From: Actinomycetota bacterium
GTDB lineage: Bacteria; Actinomycetota; Thermoleophilia; Miltoncostaeales; Miltoncostaeaceae
DNA length: 64,000 nucleotides
NCBI GenBank assembly: GCA_020636905.1
Contig: JACJWX010000005.1
Span: 78,687 to 142,686 of the forward strand
Direction: 5' to 3'
Under the pieces are notes generated by a model that saw only the letters and a list, made by a program, of their open reading frames with translations, searched no databases and was not told the origin of the DNA. This document shows, piece by piece, positions 1-8,659 of this stretch (positions are counted from its first letter, which is position 1; every line of letters begins with the position of its first letter). Both the position numbers and the translations under genes were made by a program.

Positions 1-843
1 CGGATGGGCCATCAACCATGCCAGGCTCACCTGTGCGGCGGTGGCACCGCGCTCGCCGGCGATGCGCTCGACCGCCGCCAGCATGTGCCAGCCCCGGTCG
101 TTGAAGTAGTCACGCTGGACGCCCGCGGCACGGGGAGTCCCCGGAATCTCGTCACCCGGGTGGTACTTCCCGGCCAGGAATCCTCGCGCGAGGGCGAAGT
201 ACGGTGCGACTCCGAGCGATCGTGCGTCGCAGAGATCGATCGCCGCGAGCACCTCGGGATCACGGTCGAGCAGGTTGAAGTGCGGCTGGAGTCCGGCGAA
301 CGCGACATACCCGCCCTGCTCGCTGACCTGCAGGCTCTCCTCGAGGCGGGCCGCAGAATAGTTCGAGGCCGCGACGGCCTCGACGAGCCCTTCCCTGACG
401 ACCTCGTCGAACGCCTCCATGGTTTCGCTGAGCGGAGTGGCGGCGTCGTCCTCGTGCGCGTACAAGAGGTCGATCCGATCGACCCCGAGCCGCTCGAGCG
501 AGCCCTCCACACCGCGCCGGATGAGGTCGCGCGTGAGCCCCTTCCGGAACGCGCCACCCTCCATGCCGAGCTTGGTCGCGATGATCACGTCGCTCGCGTC
601 CCCGCGGGCCTTGAGCCAGTCTCCGAGGATCCGTTCCGATTCACCGCCCTGGTTGCCGGGCACCCACGCCGAGTAGATGTTCGCCGAGTCGATGAAGTTC
701 CCGCCGGCGGCCACATAGGCGTCCAGGACCGCGAACGAGGTCTCCTGGTCGGCGGTCCATCCGAACACGTTGCCGCCGAGGCACAGCGGCGCCACCTGGC
801 GCACCATCGAGCCGAAGGCGCGGCGGTCGCCGAGCCCGCTCAC
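1..843 (-). CDS. Aldo/keto reductase, C-terminus cut by window edge
   Basis: NAD(P)H-dependent oxidoreductase of the aldo/keto reductase superfamily (TIM barrel); the physiological substrate cannot be told. A continuous frame runs from GTG at 843 off the left edge (281 codons visible). It shows the family tetrad: Asp and Tyr in FIDSANIYSAW, Lys in IIATKLGMEGG and His in LLYAHEDDA, plus the early LCLGGNVFGW strand. Overall it resembles the voltage-gated-K-channel-beta/YghZ branch of actinobacterial AKRs. It lies 124 bases downstream of dapB on the same strand and may be read through from it. No Shine-Dalgarno (SD) or TAnnnT box decides the start, so GTG 843 is chosen only as the first in-frame start before the conserved strand. 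Confidence 0.85.
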   Translation of the reverse strand, partial: MSGLGDRRAFGSMVRQVAPLCLGGNVFGWTADQETSFAVLDAYVAAGGNFIDSANIYSAWVPGNQGGESERILGDWLKARGDASDVIIATKLGMEGGAFRKGLTRDLIRRGVEGSLERLGVDRIDLLYAHEDDAATPLSETMEAFDEVVREGLVEAVAASNYSAARLEESLQVSEQGGYVAFAGLQPHFNLLDRDPEVLAAIDLCDARSLGVAPYFALARGFLAGKYHPGDEIPGTPRAAGVQRDYFNDRGWHMLAAVERIAGERGATAAQVSLAWLMAHP

Positions 844-967
844 GCGACACCGCCGAATCCAACCGGGCGGTCGATTCGACCGGAGCGTGCACGCCGTGTG
901 CCGCCGGCGGGCGATGGGACGTTCTGAACCATGGGACCTCCGTCGAGTCGTGCCGAACGCGGCGAAT

Positions 968-1657
968 CTACTCGTCGAAGAGCAGCGGCTCCAGCCCCAT
1001 CGTGAGCCCGGGACGCCCGCCCACCTCGCGAACCGCCAGCACCACGCCGGGCATGAAGCTCTCTCGCGACAGCGAGTCGTGGCGGATGGTCAACGTTTCA
1101 TCGAGCCCGCCCAGGATGACCTCCTGATGGGCCACGAGTCCGGGCAGCCGCACCGAGTGGACCACCGGGTCGCCCGCCATGAGGCCGGCCGTTCGGAGCG
1201 CCGTGCCCGACGGCGCATCGAGTTTGCGATCGTGGTGGAGTTCGATGATCTCGGCCTTCTGCATGTGCCGTGACGCCTCCGCGGCGAACCGCATCATCAG
1301 GACCGCTCCGACCGCGAAGTTGGGTGCGATCAGCACGTTCGCCTCGCCGGCCCGGGCGCGCTCCCGCACCGTCGCCACCTGCTCGTCGCTGAGTCCGGTC
1401 GTTCCCACGACGGCGTGCACGCCGCGATCGAGGTAGTGCCCGAGATTCGAGAACACCACGTGCGGCTGGGTGAAGTCGACGGCCACGTCCGGAGACGTCG
1501 CCTCGATTCCGGAGGGAACGTCGCTGAAGACGCCGTCGCCGGCCGGCAGCGCGGGATCGACCCGTGCCACGACCTCCATGCCGTCGGCGGCGTTCACCGC
1601 GTTCACGACGGTCGCACCCATGCGCCCGCCGGCCCCTGCCACGAGAACCCTGATCAT
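968..1657 (-). CDS. dapB: 4-hydroxy-tetrahydrodipicolinate reductase DapB
   Basis: Cytosolic enzyme that reduces the dihydrodipicolinate-type intermediate with NAD(P)H in the lysine/diaminopimelate pathway, which supplies cell-wall cross-links. The 229-residue product begins with a Rossmann motif (VAGAGGRMGATV), has the VDFTQPHVV and VVGTTGLS strands that contact the cofactor, and carries the family signature ELHHDRKLDAPSGTA with the catalytic His pair and substrate-binding Lys. The length is at the short end for the family. It starts 10 bases after the M16 protease stop, in the usual pnp-pepR-dapB order. A TAGCCT box six bases before ATG 1657 could also give it its own leaderless transcript. 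Confidence 0.95.
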   Translation of the reverse strand: MIRVLVAGAGGRMGATVVNAVNAADGMEVVARVDPALPAGDGVFSDVPSGIEATSPDVAVDFTQPHVVFSNLGHYLDRGVHAVVGTTGLSDEQVATVRERARAGEANVLIAPNFAVGAVLMMRFAAEASRHMQKAEIIELHHDRKLDAPSGTALRTAGLMAGDPVVHSVRLPGLVAHQEVILGGLDETLTIRHDSLSRESFMPGVVLAVREVGGRPGLTMGLEPLLFDE

Positions 1658-1663
1658 GCGCGC

Positions 1664-1669
1664 AGGCTA
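1664..1669 (-). promoter_or_regulatory. Candidate leaderless -10 box for dapB
   Basis: TAGCCT on the minus strand, six bases before ATG 1657, overlapping the TAG stop of the M16 gene. The spacing matches the other TAnnnT-N6-8-start arrangements in the window. Because the box includes a stop codon it could be coincidence. Confidence 0.35.
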
Positions 1670-2941
1670 CCCCACCAGGGCCGGCGCGAACGCACCCAGC
1701 CCCTCGTGGATCGCCGCTTCGTTCGGCCCGATCACCGCGGCGCTCATCCGCTCCGGCCGCCAGAACTCGTCGGCGAGGTCCCGGATGTCGTCGGCGGTGA
1801 CCGCCTCGATGCGCTCGATGACTTCGTCGATGGTCAGCAGCTCGCCGTCGGTGACGACCGCGCGACCGATGCGGTTCATGCGGGTACCCGGGCTCTCCGT
1901 CGACAGCACCAGGCGCCCCTTGATGTGGTCCTTGGCGCGGCGCAGCTCCGCGGCCGGCACCGGCTCGTCCCCCAGGCGGTTCAGTTCGTTGCCGATGACC
2001 TCGCACGCGGTGCGGAGGTTGTCCTCGCGAGTCCCCAGGTGCACCGCGACCTGGCCGGTGTCGGCGTACCCCAGGGCATAGCTGCCCACCGAGTAGGCGA
2101 GACCGCGCTTCTCGCGCACTTCCTGGAACAGGCGGCTGCTCATCAGCCCGCCGAGCACCGTGTCGAGCACCGACTGGGCGTGCCGCCTCGTGTCGGTCCG
2201 CGACAGCCCCGGGCCGCCGAGGCACAGGTGCACCTGCTCGGTGGGCTTCACCATCAGCGACAGGGTGGGCGAGCCGGACTCGGCCCGGGAGATCCCTTCG
2301 AGTGGAGCCTCGGCGGCATTGCCAACGAGCAGCTCGGAGAACCGCGTGATGGCGTCATCGTCGAGGTTCCCGGCCGCCGACACCACCATGTTCGCGGGTC
2401 GGTAGTGGTGGCGGTGGTAGGCGGCGACGTCGGCCTGGGGGACCGACCCGACGACCTCACGGGTGCCGATGACCGGGCGCCCGAGTGGCTGGTCGGGGAA
2501 CACCGCCGCGGCGAGCATGTCGTGGACGAGATCACCCGGGTCGTCCTCGTACATGGCAATCTCCTCCAGCACGACCTCGCGCTCCTGGTCGAGATCGTGG
2601 AAGGCCGGCCGCGTGAGCATGTCGGCGAGCACGGGGCTCGCCTGTTCCAGCGCCTCGTCGAGGACCCGCATGTAGACGACCGTGTAGTCGCGGCCGGTTG
2701 CGGCGTTGATCTCGCCGCCCAGGCCGTCGAAGAACTGGGCGATCTCTTCGGCGGAGTACCGATCGGTCCCCTTGAACAGCAGGTGCTCGAGGAAATGGGA
2801 GATGCCGGACTGCGGCGAGGTCTCGTAGCGGGACCCCACCCCGATCCAGACACCCAGCGCGACCGACCGAACGCCCGCCATCGGCTCCGTCACCACACGG
2901 AGTCCAGAGCCGATGCTGCGGACGGTCGGTCGGTCACCCAT
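1667..2941 (-). CDS. M16 family zinc metallopeptidase (pitrilysin/mitochondrial processing peptidase-like)
   Basis: 424-residue zinc peptidase of the M16B group. The inverted zinc motif HFLEH (in SGISHFLEHLLFKGT) is near residue 44-48 and the third ligand glutamate lies in REVVLEEIAMYEDDP about 75 residues on. The second half has the inactive M16 repeat with the glycine-rich RGLAYSVGSYA segment. Proteins of this type next to pnp are common in Gram-positive bacteria; the substrate is not established. It starts two bases after the pnp stop (GGAG five bases before ATG 2941), so it is probably translated from the pnp transcript. Confidence 0.93.
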   Translation of the reverse strand: MGDRPTVRSIGSGLRVVTEPMAGVRSVALGVWIGVGSRYETSPQSGISHFLEHLLFKGTDRYSAEEIAQFFDGLGGEINAATGRDYTVVYMRVLDEALEQASPVLADMLTRPAFHDLDQEREVVLEEIAMYEDDPGDLVHDMLAAAVFPDQPLGRPVIGTREVVGSVPQADVAAYHRHHYRPANMVVSAAGNLDDDAITRFSELLVGNAAEAPLEGISRAESGSPTLSLMVKPTEQVHLCLGGPGLSRTDTRRHAQSVLDTVLGGLMSSRLFQEVREKRGLAYSVGSYALGYADTGQVAVHLGTREDNLRTACEVIGNELNRLGDEPVPAAELRRAKDHIKGRLVLSTESPGTRMNRIGRAVVTDGELLTIDEVIERIEAVTADDIRDLADEFWRPERMSAAVIGPNEAAIHEGLGAFAPALVG

Positions 2942-2943
2942 GA

Positions 2944-5118
2944 CTACTCCGCGGTGCTCATCCGCCGCCGGCGGCGGCGCGGCGGGGCCTCGTCCTCGGA
3001 GCCCTCGCTGTCGCCGGACTCGACGGCGTCGTCCTCGAGCCCGACCAGGCGGAGCCCGATCCGGCCGCGGGCCTTGTCGACCTCGACGACCTTGACGTCG
3101 ACGGTGTCGCCGCGGTTGACGACGTCCTCGACCTTCTCGACCCGGCCGGAGGCCAGGTTCGAGATGTGCAGCAGACCGTCGACGCCCTTGGTGAGCTCGA
3201 CGAACGCGCCGAAGGCCGTGGTCTTCATGACCTTGGCGCCCATGTAGGTGTCGCCGACCTCGACGTCCTTCGTCATGGCCTTGATCTGCTCCACACAGGC
3301 ATCCGCCTGCTGGCCTTCGACGCCGTAGACGCTCACGGTGCCGTCGTCCTCGATGCTGATCTCGACGCCGTACTCGGCCTCGAGGCCGCGAATCGTCTCG
3401 CCGCCCTTCCCGATGACCATTCCGATGCGGTCCGGGTCGATCTTGATGGCGGTGATGCGCGGCGCGTGCGCCGCGAGGTCCTCACGCGGCTCGGCGATGG
3501 TCTCGGCCATGATCCCGAGGATGTGCGTCCGGCCGACCCGGGCCTGCTCGAGCGCGTCGCGGAGGATCTCGAAGGTGACGCCCGAGATCTTGATGTCCAT
3601 CTGCAGCGCGGTGATGCCCTGCTCGGTCCCCGCCACCTTGAAGTCCATGTCGCCGAGGTGATCCTCGTCGCCCTGGATGTCGGTGAGGATGATGTAGTCG
3701 TCATCCTCGCGGATGAGCCCCATCGCGATACCGGCGACCGGCCGGACCAGCGGCACGCCGGCGTCGAGCATCGAGAGGGTCGATCCGCAGACGGACGCCA
3801 TCGAGGACGAACCGTTGCTCTCGAGCGTCTCGGACACGATCCGCAGGGTGTACGGAAACACGTCCTCGTTCGGCACCATCGGCGCGAGCGCACGCTCGGC
3901 CAGGGCGCCGTGCCCGATGTCGCGGCGCTTCGGCCCGCGCATGAAGCCGGTTTCCCCGACCGAGAACGGCGGGAAGTTGTAGTGGTGGATGTAGCGCTTG
4001 GTGGTCTCGATGCCGATCCCATCGATGCGCTGGGCGTCCTTCAGGGTTCCGAGCGCGAGCAGACTCATCACCTGGGTCTCGCCGCGCGTGAACAGGCCGG
4101 AGCCGTGCGTCCGGGGGGCCACCCCGACGTCACAGGTGATCGGGCGGATCTCGTCGGACTTGCGCCCGTCGGGGCGCTTCTTGTCGACGGCGATCCGGCG
4201 GCGGATGATCGACTTCTGGAGCGAATCGAACGCCCGGTTGAACGAGGCGCGCGCCTCGGGCTCGGGCTCTTCACCGAGGACGGCCACGAGACCGGCCGCG
4301 CGAGCGTCGGACACCTTGTCACGGCGCTCCAGCTTGCCCTGTTCGGCCGTCGCCTCTTCGATCTGCGCGAGGACCGCGTCGCGGACCTTCTCGAGCATGT
4401 CGGGGTCGACGGCCTGCGCCTCGACCTCCCACTTCGGCTTGCCGACCTTCTCGCGCAGCTCGTTCTGGGCGGCGCAGAGCTTCTTGATCTCGTCGTGCGC
4501 GATGGCCAGGGCCTCGAGCATCGAATCCTCGTCGACCTCCTTGGCACCGGCCTCGACCATCGAGATGGCCTCGGACGTGCCCGCGACCACCAGGTCGAGA
4601 TCGGACTCGTCGAGCTCCTGGAGGGTCGGGTTGATGATGAAGTCGTCACCGATCAGGCCGATGCGCACGGCACCGACGGGGCCCTGGAAGGGCAGGTCGC
4701 TGATCGTGAGCGCGGCCGACGCGCCGTTGATGCACAGGATGTCGAATGCGTTCACCTGGTCGACCGAGAGGACGGTCGCGATGACCTGCACCTCGTTGCG
4801 GAAGCCCTTGGGCCACAGGGGGCGGATCGGGCGGTCCGTCATGCGCGCGGTGAGCGTCGCCCGGTCGCTCGGGCGGCTCTCCCGCTTGATGAATCCACCA
4901 GGAAGCTTCCCGGCCGCGTACATGCGTTCCTCGACGTCCACCGTCAGCGGGAAGAAATCGATGCCCTCGCGGACATCGCGCGATCCCACCGCCGTCACCA
5001 GCACCATGTTGTCGCCGTTGCGAACGACGACGGCGCCGTTCGCCTGCTTGGCGAGCTTCCCGCTCTCGAAGGTGATCGGCGCGTCGCCGAGCTCGGCCTT
5101 CACTGACACTACGTCCAT
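2944..5118 (-). CDS. pnp: Polyribonucleotide nucleotidyltransferase (PNPase)
   Basis: 3'-5' phosphorolytic exoribonuclease of mRNA turnover, trimeric and cytosolic. The 724-residue protein shows, in order, a first RNase PH domain (MVLVTAVGSRD...DFFPLTVD), a helical linker, the second catalytic RNase PH domain (DGRKSDEIRPI, GLFTRGETQV, DIQGDEDHLGDMDFKVAG), a KH domain with IGKGGETI near residue 560 and an S1 domain (VGDTYMGAKVMKTTAFGAFVEL) near 625-695. It ends in an Arg-rich tail. Length is normal. SD GAGGA precedes ATG 5118. It follows rpsO, the classical rpsO-pnp order, with a GC hairpin between the two genes. Confidence 0.98.
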   Translation of the reverse strand: MDVVSVKAELGDAPITFESGKLAKQANGAVVVRNGDNMVLVTAVGSRDVREGIDFFPLTVDVEERMYAAGKLPGGFIKRESRPSDRATLTARMTDRPIRPLWPKGFRNEVQVIATVLSVDQVNAFDILCINGASAALTISDLPFQGPVGAVRIGLIGDDFIINPTLQELDESDLDLVVAGTSEAISMVEAGAKEVDEDSMLEALAIAHDEIKKLCAAQNELREKVGKPKWEVEAQAVDPDMLEKVRDAVLAQIEEATAEQGKLERRDKVSDARAAGLVAVLGEEPEPEARASFNRAFDSLQKSIIRRRIAVDKKRPDGRKSDEIRPITCDVGVAPRTHGSGLFTRGETQVMSLLALGTLKDAQRIDGIGIETTKRYIHHYNFPPFSVGETGFMRGPKRRDIGHGALAERALAPMVPNEDVFPYTLRIVSETLESNGSSSMASVCGSTLSMLDAGVPLVRPVAGIAMGLIREDDDYIILTDIQGDEDHLGDMDFKVAGTEQGITALQMDIKISGVTFEILRDALEQARVGRTHILGIMAETIAEPREDLAAHAPRITAIKIDPDRIGMVIGKGGETIRGLEAEYGVEISIEDDGTVSVYGVEGQQADACVEQIKAMTKDVEVGDTYMGAKVMKTTAFGAFVELTKGVDGLLHISNLASGRVEKVEDVVNRGDTVDVKVVEVDKARGRIGLRLVGLEDDAVESGDSEGSEDEAPPRRRRRRMSTAE

Positions 5119-5219
5119 TACGTTCCTCGTCTCCGCCGGGCCACCCGGCCACGGCTCATCCAGGGGGACCGCGCGAGTCGCGATCCCGTCAACAATCCTC
5201 GATTCAAACGTCCGTCGCC

Positions 5220-5234
5220 GGCCCCGACGGGGCC
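5220..5234 (-). terminator. GC hairpin between rpsO and pnp
   Basis: Perfect six-pair inverted repeat GGCCCC-GAC-GGGGCC beginning 29 bases after the rpsO stop. There is no T-run after it, so a processing site or partial terminator in the rpsO-pnp spacer fits better than a strong intrinsic terminator. Confidence 0.45.
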
Positions 5235-5262
5235 GTTGCCGTCCAGCCGATCCGGGGCACCG

Positions 5263-5529
5263 CTATCGGCGCAGTCCAAGGCGCTGGACCAGCGCCCGGT
5301 ATCCCTCGAGATCGGTGCGCTGCAAATAGTTCAGCAGCCGCCGACGGCGACCCACCATCTTCAGCAACCCGCGCCGCGAATGATGGTCCTTCTTGTTGCT
5401 GCGCAGATGCTCGGTGAGCGTGTTGATCCGCTCCGTGAGCATCGCGATCTGCACCTGCGGCGAGCCGGTGTCGGTCTCATGCCGCTGATGGCCACCGATG
5501 ATCTCGGCCTTCTGTTCCTTGCTCAGCAC
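5263..5529 (-). CDS. rpsO: 30S ribosomal protein S15
   Basis: 88-residue primary 16S-rRNA-binding protein of the small subunit platform. The whole length matches the family: GSPQVQIAMLTERINTLTEHL, the HHSRRGLLKMVGRRRRLLNYL rRNA-binding helix and the usual C-terminus RYRALVQ-type (here GYRALVQRLGLRR). GTG 5529 is preceded by AAGGAG at nine bases. It heads the rpsO-pnp unit. The leader of about 140 bases from the upstream -10 box leaves room for the S15 autoregulation known in other bacteria, though no specific binding fold was identified. Confidence 0.98.
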   Translation of the reverse strand: MLSKEQKAEIIGGHQRHETDTGSPQVQIAMLTERINTLTEHLRSNKKDHHSRRGLLKMVGRRRRLLNYLQRTDLEGYRALVQRLGLRR

Positions 5530-5670
5530 GTTCTGTCACTCCTTGCTCGGCCACGACGCAGCGGTTCACCGCGACGGGTCGTTGATGGTTCGTCTCGGGG
5601 GGTCCGTTCGCGGGCGGGAGTGGCGTCGATGCGCGCATCCCGCAGCCGAACGGGCATTCAAGACAGCGGG

Positions 5671-5679
5671 AGGGTAGCA
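5671..5679 (-). promoter_or_regulatory. Candidate extended -10 promoter for rpsO
   Basis: TGCTACCCT (TGnTAnnnT) on the minus strand about 142 bases before the rpsO GTG. The same nine bases occur before the MoxR gene. No good -35 was seen. Confidence 0.4.
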
Positions 5680-5725
5680 GAGCCCCCGCCGGGCCCCACC
5701 CCGGACCGGCCGGAACGTCCCGCGG

Positions 5726-6400
5726 CTACGGCGTGGACGCCGCGCGGGAGCGCGACCGTTCACGCTGGAATTCGATCGCCACCGGAATGACGGAGACGAG
5801 GACGATGGCCAGCAGCATCAGCTCGACGTGCTGGCGGACGACGTCGATGCTGCCGAGGGCGGCTCCCAGAATGGTCACTCCGGACGCCCACAGCACGGCA
5901 CCGACGCCGCTGTAGATGAAGTAACGTCGCCGATCCATCTTCCCCACTCCCGCCATCACGGTGATGAACGTGCGGGCGATGGGAACGAACCTGGCGAGCA
6001 CGATCGCGCGATTGCCGTACTTCTCGAAGAACAGCATCGTCTTCTCGACGTACTTCGGGTGGAAGAGACGCGATTCCTCGCGTTTGAAGACCGCCGGCCC
6101 ACCGACCCGGCCGATGTGGTACCCGACGATGTTCCCCGCGAATGCGGCGACGGTCAGCGCCAGGCAGGCGAGCCAGAGGGGTTGGTCGATGACCCCGGTG
6201 GTGACGAGCAGCCCGACGGTGAACAACAGCGAGTCGCCCGGAAGGAAGAACCCGATCAGCAGCCCGCATTCGGCGAAGATGATGGCCACGGCGCCCCAGA
6301 GCGCCCAGGCGCCGAGCGCGTCGAGCAACGATTCCGGATTGAGCCAGGAGGGACCGAGCGCGGGCTGCGCGAGCAACCCGGCGAGTGGGAGGTTGAGCAC
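5726..6400 (-). CDS. DedA family membrane protein
   Basis: 224-residue integral membrane protein of the DedA/SNARE-associated family, members of which are linked to undecaprenyl-phosphate or phospholipid flipping and envelope homeostasis. It has an N-terminal segment with the acidic AECGLLIGFFLPGDSLLF motif, the GNIVGYHIGRVGG loop, and the conserved FEKYGNRAIVLARFVPIARTF block, where the Arg pair is required in studied homologues. It ends with two hydrophobic helices and a short basic tail. GTG 6400 is chosen because a TAGGCT box lies seven bases upstream, suggesting a leaderless transcript separate from relA. Confidence 0.93.
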   Translation of the reverse strand: MLNLPLAGLLAQPALGPSWLNPESLLDALGAWALWGAVAIIFAECGLLIGFFLPGDSLLFTVGLLVTTGVIDQPLWLACLALTVAAFAGNIVGYHIGRVGGPAVFKREESRLFHPKYVEKTMLFFEKYGNRAIVLARFVPIARTFITVMAGVGKMDRRRYFIYSGVGAVLWASGVTILGAALGSIDVVRQHVELMLLAIVLVSVIPVAIEFQRERSRSRAASTP

Positions 6401-6407
6401 GGCGGGC

Positions 6408-6413
6408 AGCCTA
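6408..6413 (-). promoter_or_regulatory. Leaderless -10 box for the DedA gene
   Basis: TAGGCT seven bases before GTG 6400. The same hexamer occurs at six or seven bases before the starts of the FKBP, YbjN, dtd and rnz genes. Confidence 0.5.
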
Positions 6414-6457
6414 GATCACGGACCGGTCGACGCGCGGATCCACGGGTCGGGCTCGGG

Positions 6458-8659
6458 TCACCCCGGCGTCACCCGGTAGGCGTCGAACACCGACTCCACG
6501 TTGCGCAGCGCGTTGATGGTGGTCTTCAGGGTGTCGATGTCCCCGACGTCGACCACGAAGCGGTCCTCGACGATGAGGTTCTCCATCGCGCAGTTCGCGG
6601 AGATGATGTTGACCCCGTGCTCGCCGAAGACGCGCGAGAGGTCCTCGAGCAGCCGGGGCCGATCGGAGGCCGTGACCGCCACCTCGACGCGGAACCCGTG
6701 CTGGTTGGTCCCGCTCCAGCTCACGGGCGTGAACCGTTCGGGGTTCTTCAGCAGCGCGCGTGCGTTGGGGCAGTCTGAGCGGTGGATCGTGATGCCGCGG
6801 CCGAGCGAGATGTAGCCCAGGATGTCGTCACCCGGGACCGGCTTGCAGCACTTGGCGAGTCGGACGAGCACGTCAGCCAGCCCGTCGACCTCGATTCCCA
6901 TGTCGCTGGAGGCCTGGGCGGAGATCGGCTTGCGGCCGCGGGACGGTTCGGCCGCCCGCTCGTCGCTCATGGCCTCGCCCGCCTTGAGGCGGTTCAGGAT
7001 CTTGTTGACGACCATCTGCGCGCTCGTCTTCCCGCCGCCGATGGAGACGTAGAAGTCCTCGCCCTTGCGGAAGCCGAGCTCGGTGATGATCTCCTGGAGC
7101 AGCGGCGACCCCACCATCTTCTGGCTGGGAAGCCCGGCCTTGCGCATGTGGTCCTGCAGCACCTCGCGCCCGCGGTGCTCATGGTCCTCGCGCATCTCGC
7201 GCCGGAAGAACGCCCGGATCTTCGACTTCGCCTTGCTGGTGCGGACCAGCTTCAGCCAGTCGTTCGACGGACCGCGCGGCCGGCTCGACGTGAGGATCTC
7301 GACGAAGTCGCCCGATTCGAGCCGGTAGGTCAGGGGCACGATGCGGCCGTTGATCTTCGCCCCGACGCAGCGGTGGCCGACGTCGGTGTGCACGTCGTAC
7401 GCGAAGTCGACCGGAGTCGATCCCCGGGGCAGGTTCCGCAGCTCGCCCTTCGGGGTGAAGACGAACACCTCGTCGGCGTACAGATCGCGCCGGAGCGCCT
7501 CGAGGAACTCGGTCGGATCGGTGGTGTCCTGCTGCCAGTCCATCATGCCCGCGAGCCAGGGCATGTCCCCACCACCCGACCGGCGCGCGTCGTCCTTGTA
7601 GAGCCAGTGGGCGGCCACGCCGTATTCGGCGGTGCGGTGCATCTCGTGGGTCCGGATCTGGATCTCGAGAGGGGTCCCCTCGGGGCCCACGACCGTGGTG
7701 TGGAGCGACTGGTACATGTTCGGCTTCGGGACCGCGATGTAGTCCTTGAAGCGACCGGGCATGGGCTTCCACAGGGAGTGGATGATGCCCACCGCCCCGT
7801 AGCAGTCCTTCACCGAGTCGACCATCACGCGCATCGCGGTGAGGTCGTAGATCTCGTTGAACTCCTTGCCCCGCCGGGTCATTTTCTCGTAGATCGAGTA
7901 GAAGTGTTTGGCGCGGCCGGTGATCTCGGCCTCGATCCCCACGTCGCGCAGCTCGCGGTCGACGATCCTGCCGGCACGATCGATGTAGGCGTTCCGGTCC
8001 GTGCGGCGCTGGCTCACCATCTGCTGGATCTCGCGGTAGCGCCGGGGGTGCAGGGTCTGGAAGGCGAGGTCCTCGAGTTCCCACTTCACGTTGTGGATAC
8101 CGAGGCGATGCGCCAGCGGCGCGTAGACGTCGAGGGTCTCCCGTGAGATCTGGATCTGCTTCTGCTTCGACATCCAGCGGATGGTGCGCATGTTGTGGAG
8201 GCGGTCGGCGAGCTTCACGATGAGCACCCGCAGATCGCTCGACATCGAGATGATCAGCTTGCGGTAGTTCTCCGCCTGCAGCTCTTCCTTGCTCTCGAAA
8301 TGGATCTTCGACAGCTTGGTGACGCCGTCCACGATGGCCGCGACCTGCTCGCCGAAGGCCGACGCGATCTGTTCCAGCGTCGCCGGGGTGTCCTCGACCG
8401 CGTCGTGCAGCAGGGCGGCGATGACCGAGACGTCGTCCATTCCGAGGTCGGCGACGATCCGCGCGCAGCTGACCGGATGCACGATGTAGGGGTCGCCAGA
8501 CTTCCGGACCTGGCTGGCGTGGTGGTCCGCCGCGAACCGGTAGGCCCGGTCGATCGCATCGACGTCAGCACCCGGATGGTGTTCGCAGACCTCGTCCAGG
8601 AGTTCGGCGATCTGGGGCGAGCGTTCCCCGCGATCGATGTCGGTGAGCGTCTCGGTCAT
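6458..8659 (-). CDS. rel: Bifunctional (p)ppGpp synthetase/hydrolase RelA/SpoT
   Basis: Stringent-response enzyme that makes and degrades (p)ppGpp, 733 residues. The N-terminal HD hydrolase domain has ALLHDAVEDT with His85-Asp86 and Glu89-Asp90. The synthetase domain follows, with EIYDLTAMRV, the RFKD motif at 303-306 (RXKD type, as in bifunctional Rel proteins) and YQSLHTTVVG. After it come a TGS domain (VFTPKGELRNLPRGSTPVDFAY), the Cys-containing conserved domain (LAKCCKPVPGDDILGY) and a C-terminal ACT domain (RPRLLEDLSRVFGEHGVNI). The ATG overlaps the recJ stop (ATGA), so translation is coupled to recJ. Confidence 0.97.
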   Translation of the reverse strand: MTETLTDIDRGERSPQIAELLDEVCEHHPGADVDAIDRAYRFAADHHASQVRKSGDPYIVHPVSCARIVADLGMDDVSVIAALLHDAVEDTPATLEQIASAFGEQVAAIVDGVTKLSKIHFESKEELQAENYRKLIISMSSDLRVLIVKLADRLHNMRTIRWMSKQKQIQISRETLDVYAPLAHRLGIHNVKWELEDLAFQTLHPRRYREIQQMVSQRRTDRNAYIDRAGRIVDRELRDVGIEAEITGRAKHFYSIYEKMTRRGKEFNEIYDLTAMRVMVDSVKDCYGAVGIIHSLWKPMPGRFKDYIAVPKPNMYQSLHTTVVGPEGTPLEIQIRTHEMHRTAEYGVAAHWLYKDDARRSGGGDMPWLAGMMDWQQDTTDPTEFLEALRRDLYADEVFVFTPKGELRNLPRGSTPVDFAYDVHTDVGHRCVGAKINGRIVPLTYRLESGDFVEILTSSRPRGPSNDWLKLVRTSKAKSKIRAFFRREMREDHEHRGREVLQDHMRKAGLPSQKMVGSPLLQEIITELGFRKGEDFYVSIGGGKTSAQMVVNKILNRLKAGEAMSDERAAEPSRGRKPISAQASSDMGIEVDGLADVLVRLAKCCKPVPGDDILGYISLGRGITIHRSDCPNARALLKNPERFTPVSWSGTNQHGFRVEVAVTASDRPRLLEDLSRVFGEHGVNIISANCAMENLIVEDRFVVDVGDIDTLKTTINALRNVESVFDAYRVTPG

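Noticed and set aside
1415..3247. A 610-codon plus-strand frame
   Set aside because: Runs across dapB, the M16 gene and pnp on the opposite strand; no SD, no domain.
3166..5106. A 646-codon plus-strand frame
   Set aside because: Antisense shadow of pnp with low-complexity Asp/Leu/Arg composition and no recognisable motif.
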